From assembly GCA_963556695.1 (NCBI GenBank), contig CAUWAG010000006.1:1798001-1862000 (forward strand): a stretch of DNA of 64,000 nt, read 5' to 3'. Shown one piece after another: positions 61,304 through 64,000 of the stretch. Position numbers and translations under genes: made by a program. The DNA comes from Anthostomella pinea. Taxonomy: Eukaryota > Ascomycota > Sordariomycetes > Xylariales > Xylariaceae. The stretch's first letter is position 1. Every line of letters begins with the position of its first letter. A model generated the notes under the pieces. The model was not told the origin of the DNA and ran no database searches. It was given only the letters and a program-made list of their open reading frames with translations.

Positions 61304-61609
61304 CTAGACCCGACTCGTGGTGGCGCCGTGGGAGCGGCCGGCGCGGCGCTTCTTGCCGCAGTAGCCGCAGGTCAGGAAGGTGATGAGGATGTCGAAGAAG
61401 GCGACGATGCCGTTGATGATGGCCGTCAGGATCGAGCCGATGCCGTTGACGATGGCCATTAGCACCGAACCGATGGTGCGGAACATGCTCTGGATCTGTT
61501 CGACGGGCGGAACACGGTTAGCAAGCAATCCTGTTACAAGCTATGTGGCTAGCCACCGAGGTAGGTAGAGCTGGCAGTGTACACTTACGCAAGAGACGAC
61601 GGCACCCAT
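61304..61609 (-). CDS. Small hydrophobic protein with N-myristoylation signal, 70 aa
   Basis: Two exons: 61609-61589 (MGAVVSC) and 61495-61304, with a 93-nt intron (GTAAGT donor, GCTAAC branch, CAG acceptor). The N-terminus MGAVVS fits the MGxxxS/T signal for N-myristoyl transferase, and Cys7 is placed for palmitoylation. A long amphipathic-to-hydrophobic stretch (SMFRTIGSVLMAIVNGIGSI, LTAIINGIVAFFDILITFLT) follows, with repeated AI-NGI units, then a Cys pair (CGYC) and a basic tail GKKRRAGR. It is likely a lipid-anchored, membrane-inserted protein. I believe similar short MGAVVSCIQS proteins occur in many moulds, but I know no function. An internal ATG at 61526 would drop the signal. Confidence 0.75.
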
Positions 61610-64000
61610 TTTGGCGGTTGTCTAGTGGTGGTTGTGGGGAGTATGGAGATGGTTTGTTTAGGTGGTGTAGGTTGGTAGAGTTGTTGACACGAGTCAAGTA
61701 TGCAAGGTGCGTAGTGCGAGAGGTGGTGATGTAGGTTGTTGTTGTGTGGGATTAGGTTCGGGTCACGACTAGCAGAAGAGGGGAGTGCACCTTTATATAA
61801 GGCCAGTCACACAGGCAGGCAGGGAACCAGCGCAGAAAAAGCAATCACGGAAAAAGCACCTACCCTACCAGCCCAGAGCCCACAGCACCTGCACTGCAAT
61901 GCACTGCACCCAGCCAGCGCCGCAGATACGAGATGGATGGAACAAACCACGATGTTCGGTTCAAGTGGCATTGCACAATCTCCCCTTCCGCGATTACGTA
62001 GGGCGTAGCTTCAAGCCTGTCGCAAAACTAGCATTTAGACTGGGGCATGTCAACCACGGGACGAAATAAGTGCATACACCCTGATCCTAGCCGGGCCCGC
62101 CTCCTTCCTCCATGTCATCCTATCTCCAGTTCTTCCCTCTCCTCCTCCTGTCGAGGTATCAGATCCCGAATTCACCTGTGCCCATCTCCGGGAATGCTGC
62201 CAGAGGTACATCAAGGCAACCTACACATGCACTTTACCCGCGGGTAGACCGCCCAGCCGCCTACTTGCTAATCACCGAAGCCAGTCCAAGTGCAGACATC
62301 TGATGCAAGGCCTTGCATGTCCGCCACGGCAAACCCCATCCGCTGGTGACGCGCCATAACCTGTCACTTCGCTTGGCCTGGAGTCCGACTCGAAAACCAG
62401 ACCCAAACGAGGAGCAACAACGACGTCATGGTCCAGATGACAGGGATGCGTCCCCGCCACATCACACACCGTCATCGCGATCCCGTCACACGCTAGACCG
62501 CTCTCAGAGCTGGTGTGGCTCGTGGTCAACGCCCCCCGGCACCAGTGACATTGACAGCCATGGCTGGGATACCGGATTTGGCGGAGTTGTGCTCTGGAAT
62601 GCCGGTCTCGATGGTCCGGTTGGTCAACCGCCGTTCGTGCTAGAGATTGTCAGGTGGCTGAGCACATGTATTATCTGTGCTACCCTGTGCAAGTCATCCA
62701 ATCGACGAGGGGCAGCATGTGGCGTTCGTATCATGTCGTCCATTGATGTCCCAAAGTGGTAAATGACCAGCCACAGCCTGCAACGGTTTCACGTCTATGA
62801 TGTGGCTTGACGGCGTAGGGATGGGGTAGAGAGGTTCGAGGCCCGTTGATCTGCCAAAACCTGTTTTCTGGCCGACTGGATTTTCTCGGACCTCCTCCGA
62901 CTCCAGAGTCCAGACTCCAGACTCCAATGCCCCATCCAGCTCCATTGCAAGGGCTCATCGGTATGACGTATGGTGGGGAGATACGGCTAATTGAAGCTGG
63001 GCGTCTGCCTTCATGTTTGACAGGTGGGACTTCTCTATTCCTGCTGGCAGCTGCTGGGGCACATGGGGGCATCCTACCTCACTCCTCCAATCTCCAGTCT
63101 ATCTGCAATGCAATGCTCTTGTGATGCCGCTGTATCCAGCGGATCTTGGTCGATAACCTTGTCGATTACTACAAGGAGCGGCGAACGTCGTCATCGGGTT
63201 GGATCCCTCTCATGTTCGACCATCTGTTGCATGTCGCGGGGGGAAAATATGGATGATCGAAATGCAGTGCTAGCCTAGGTATCATGCCGTCCGTGGCTGG
63301 TTGACGATGAAACAAGGTTTACCCAGCCTCAAAATCGGGTCAGGATGCAATGGCCAGCCACACCGCAAGTCCGTGCCAATGAGGAGTTTCGATGTGTTCG
63401 AGACCAGCCGGCCTCGAGGCTCGCTTTTCCTTGCTTTGGACCCTGTTCTGACGTACCTCGTGAAGTTACGCCACAATACCCCGTGATATAAGCACCCGGA
63501 CCCATCCAACATTTCTATTGTTTTGTTTTTCTCTCTTCCCACATGCTTGCCGCAGGCAGTTCGCCGCACCCCCCGCCGAAACGAGAGGCCGGGCACGCGG
63601 TTGGCTCCCATCGTGGCAGTACGAATAGTTTCCACTTGATGGGATGGAGAGTCGAGGACCTAGTTCTCCTCCCATGACCGCCAGGCAAGCACCCGTTCGG
63701 CCGCGGTCACCGGTCTGTCGTGATGCGTTCCGATTGTACGGCTCTCCGTGAGTCCGTCTCGTCCTGCTCCGGCCGTCACCGTCGTGATTGCGCGATGCGC
63801 TTTCTGATGAACACTTGGTCTCGAGGCTTGCTTCGGTCGATCGCCCGACCTCGGACGATGCCCCTCTCCTGTTTCCGATCTTGAGGAACATCGCTCGTTG
63901 GTCGACAGATCTCGAACATCGCCTTGGTCGTACCATATGATCTCGAATGACGCTCCCGTTACCCCTGGTGCACCCCTCGTCCCCCTCTCGACTGCATGCG
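61610..64000. other. No recognisable gene
   Basis: The first part is the promoter of the 70-aa gene. Frames such as 62313-62762 (plus) and 63466-63936 (minus) have no recognisable motif, have the composition of shadow frames and run to the window edge. Confidence 0.4.

Overview
The window is nuclear DNA of a filamentous ascomycete (Pezizomycotina; probably Sordariomycetes by the look of the proteins, which is inference). Genes have short introns (47-118 nt) with GT/AG ends, several with CTRAC-like branch points. The gene set is typical of moulds (MADS-box Mcm1, WASP/Las17, Rad1/XPF, tetraspanin, Ctr copper transporter). Long A+T-rich blocks carry wrecked retrotransposons, as expected of repeat-induced point mutation (RIP).

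Layout. 1-0.7 kb: tail of a Tad/LINE-type element with a nonsense-riddled RNase H. 2.3-3.8 kb: an intact C2H2 zinc-finger regulator resembling FlbC. 7.5-8.3 kb: a possible decayed gene. 8.9-18.3 kb: A+T-rich transposon graveyard with a recognisable Ty3/Gypsy reverse transcriptase relic, a little-mutated Fot1/pogo transposase C-terminus and two LTR-like units sharing one 5-bp target. 18.4-24.2 kb: no recognisable gene. 24.3-26.4 kb: two abutting pseudogenes (a JEN1-type carboxylate transporter fragment and an unnamed fungal family beginning LPREIRDEIYY). 26.5-27.3 kb: a TIR element with a smaller TIR element nested in one arm. 28.3-28.9 kb: Ctr copper transporter. 30.0-33.1 kb: a decayed NACHT/ankyrin NLR-type receptor. 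37.3-37.6 kb: an ankyrin relic. 38.0-38.8 kb: mcm1. 44.9-46.0 kb: A+T-rich block ending in a solo LTR.

The right 18 kb is the conserved, gene-dense part: two intron-containing tRNA-Ile(AAU) genes flanking a pRiA4b-ORF3-like gene with one nonsense codon, then a Pls1-like tetraspanin, the WASP homologue Las17, a 65-aa conserved small protein divergent from rad1/XPF, and a 70-aa hydrophobic protein with an N-myristoylation signal.

The intact genes do not form a pathway. The main biological signal is contrast: housekeeping genes are intact, while accessory genes between them (transporter, NLR receptor, ankyrin, pRiA4b-like) are decayed, several by C-to-T/G-to-A changes, and lie beside transposon debris. 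I found no convincing new defence or biosynthetic system. The most unusual structures are the stacked insertions at one ATTAA target, the nested TIR elements, and recurrent single-base nonsense lesions in otherwise open genes.
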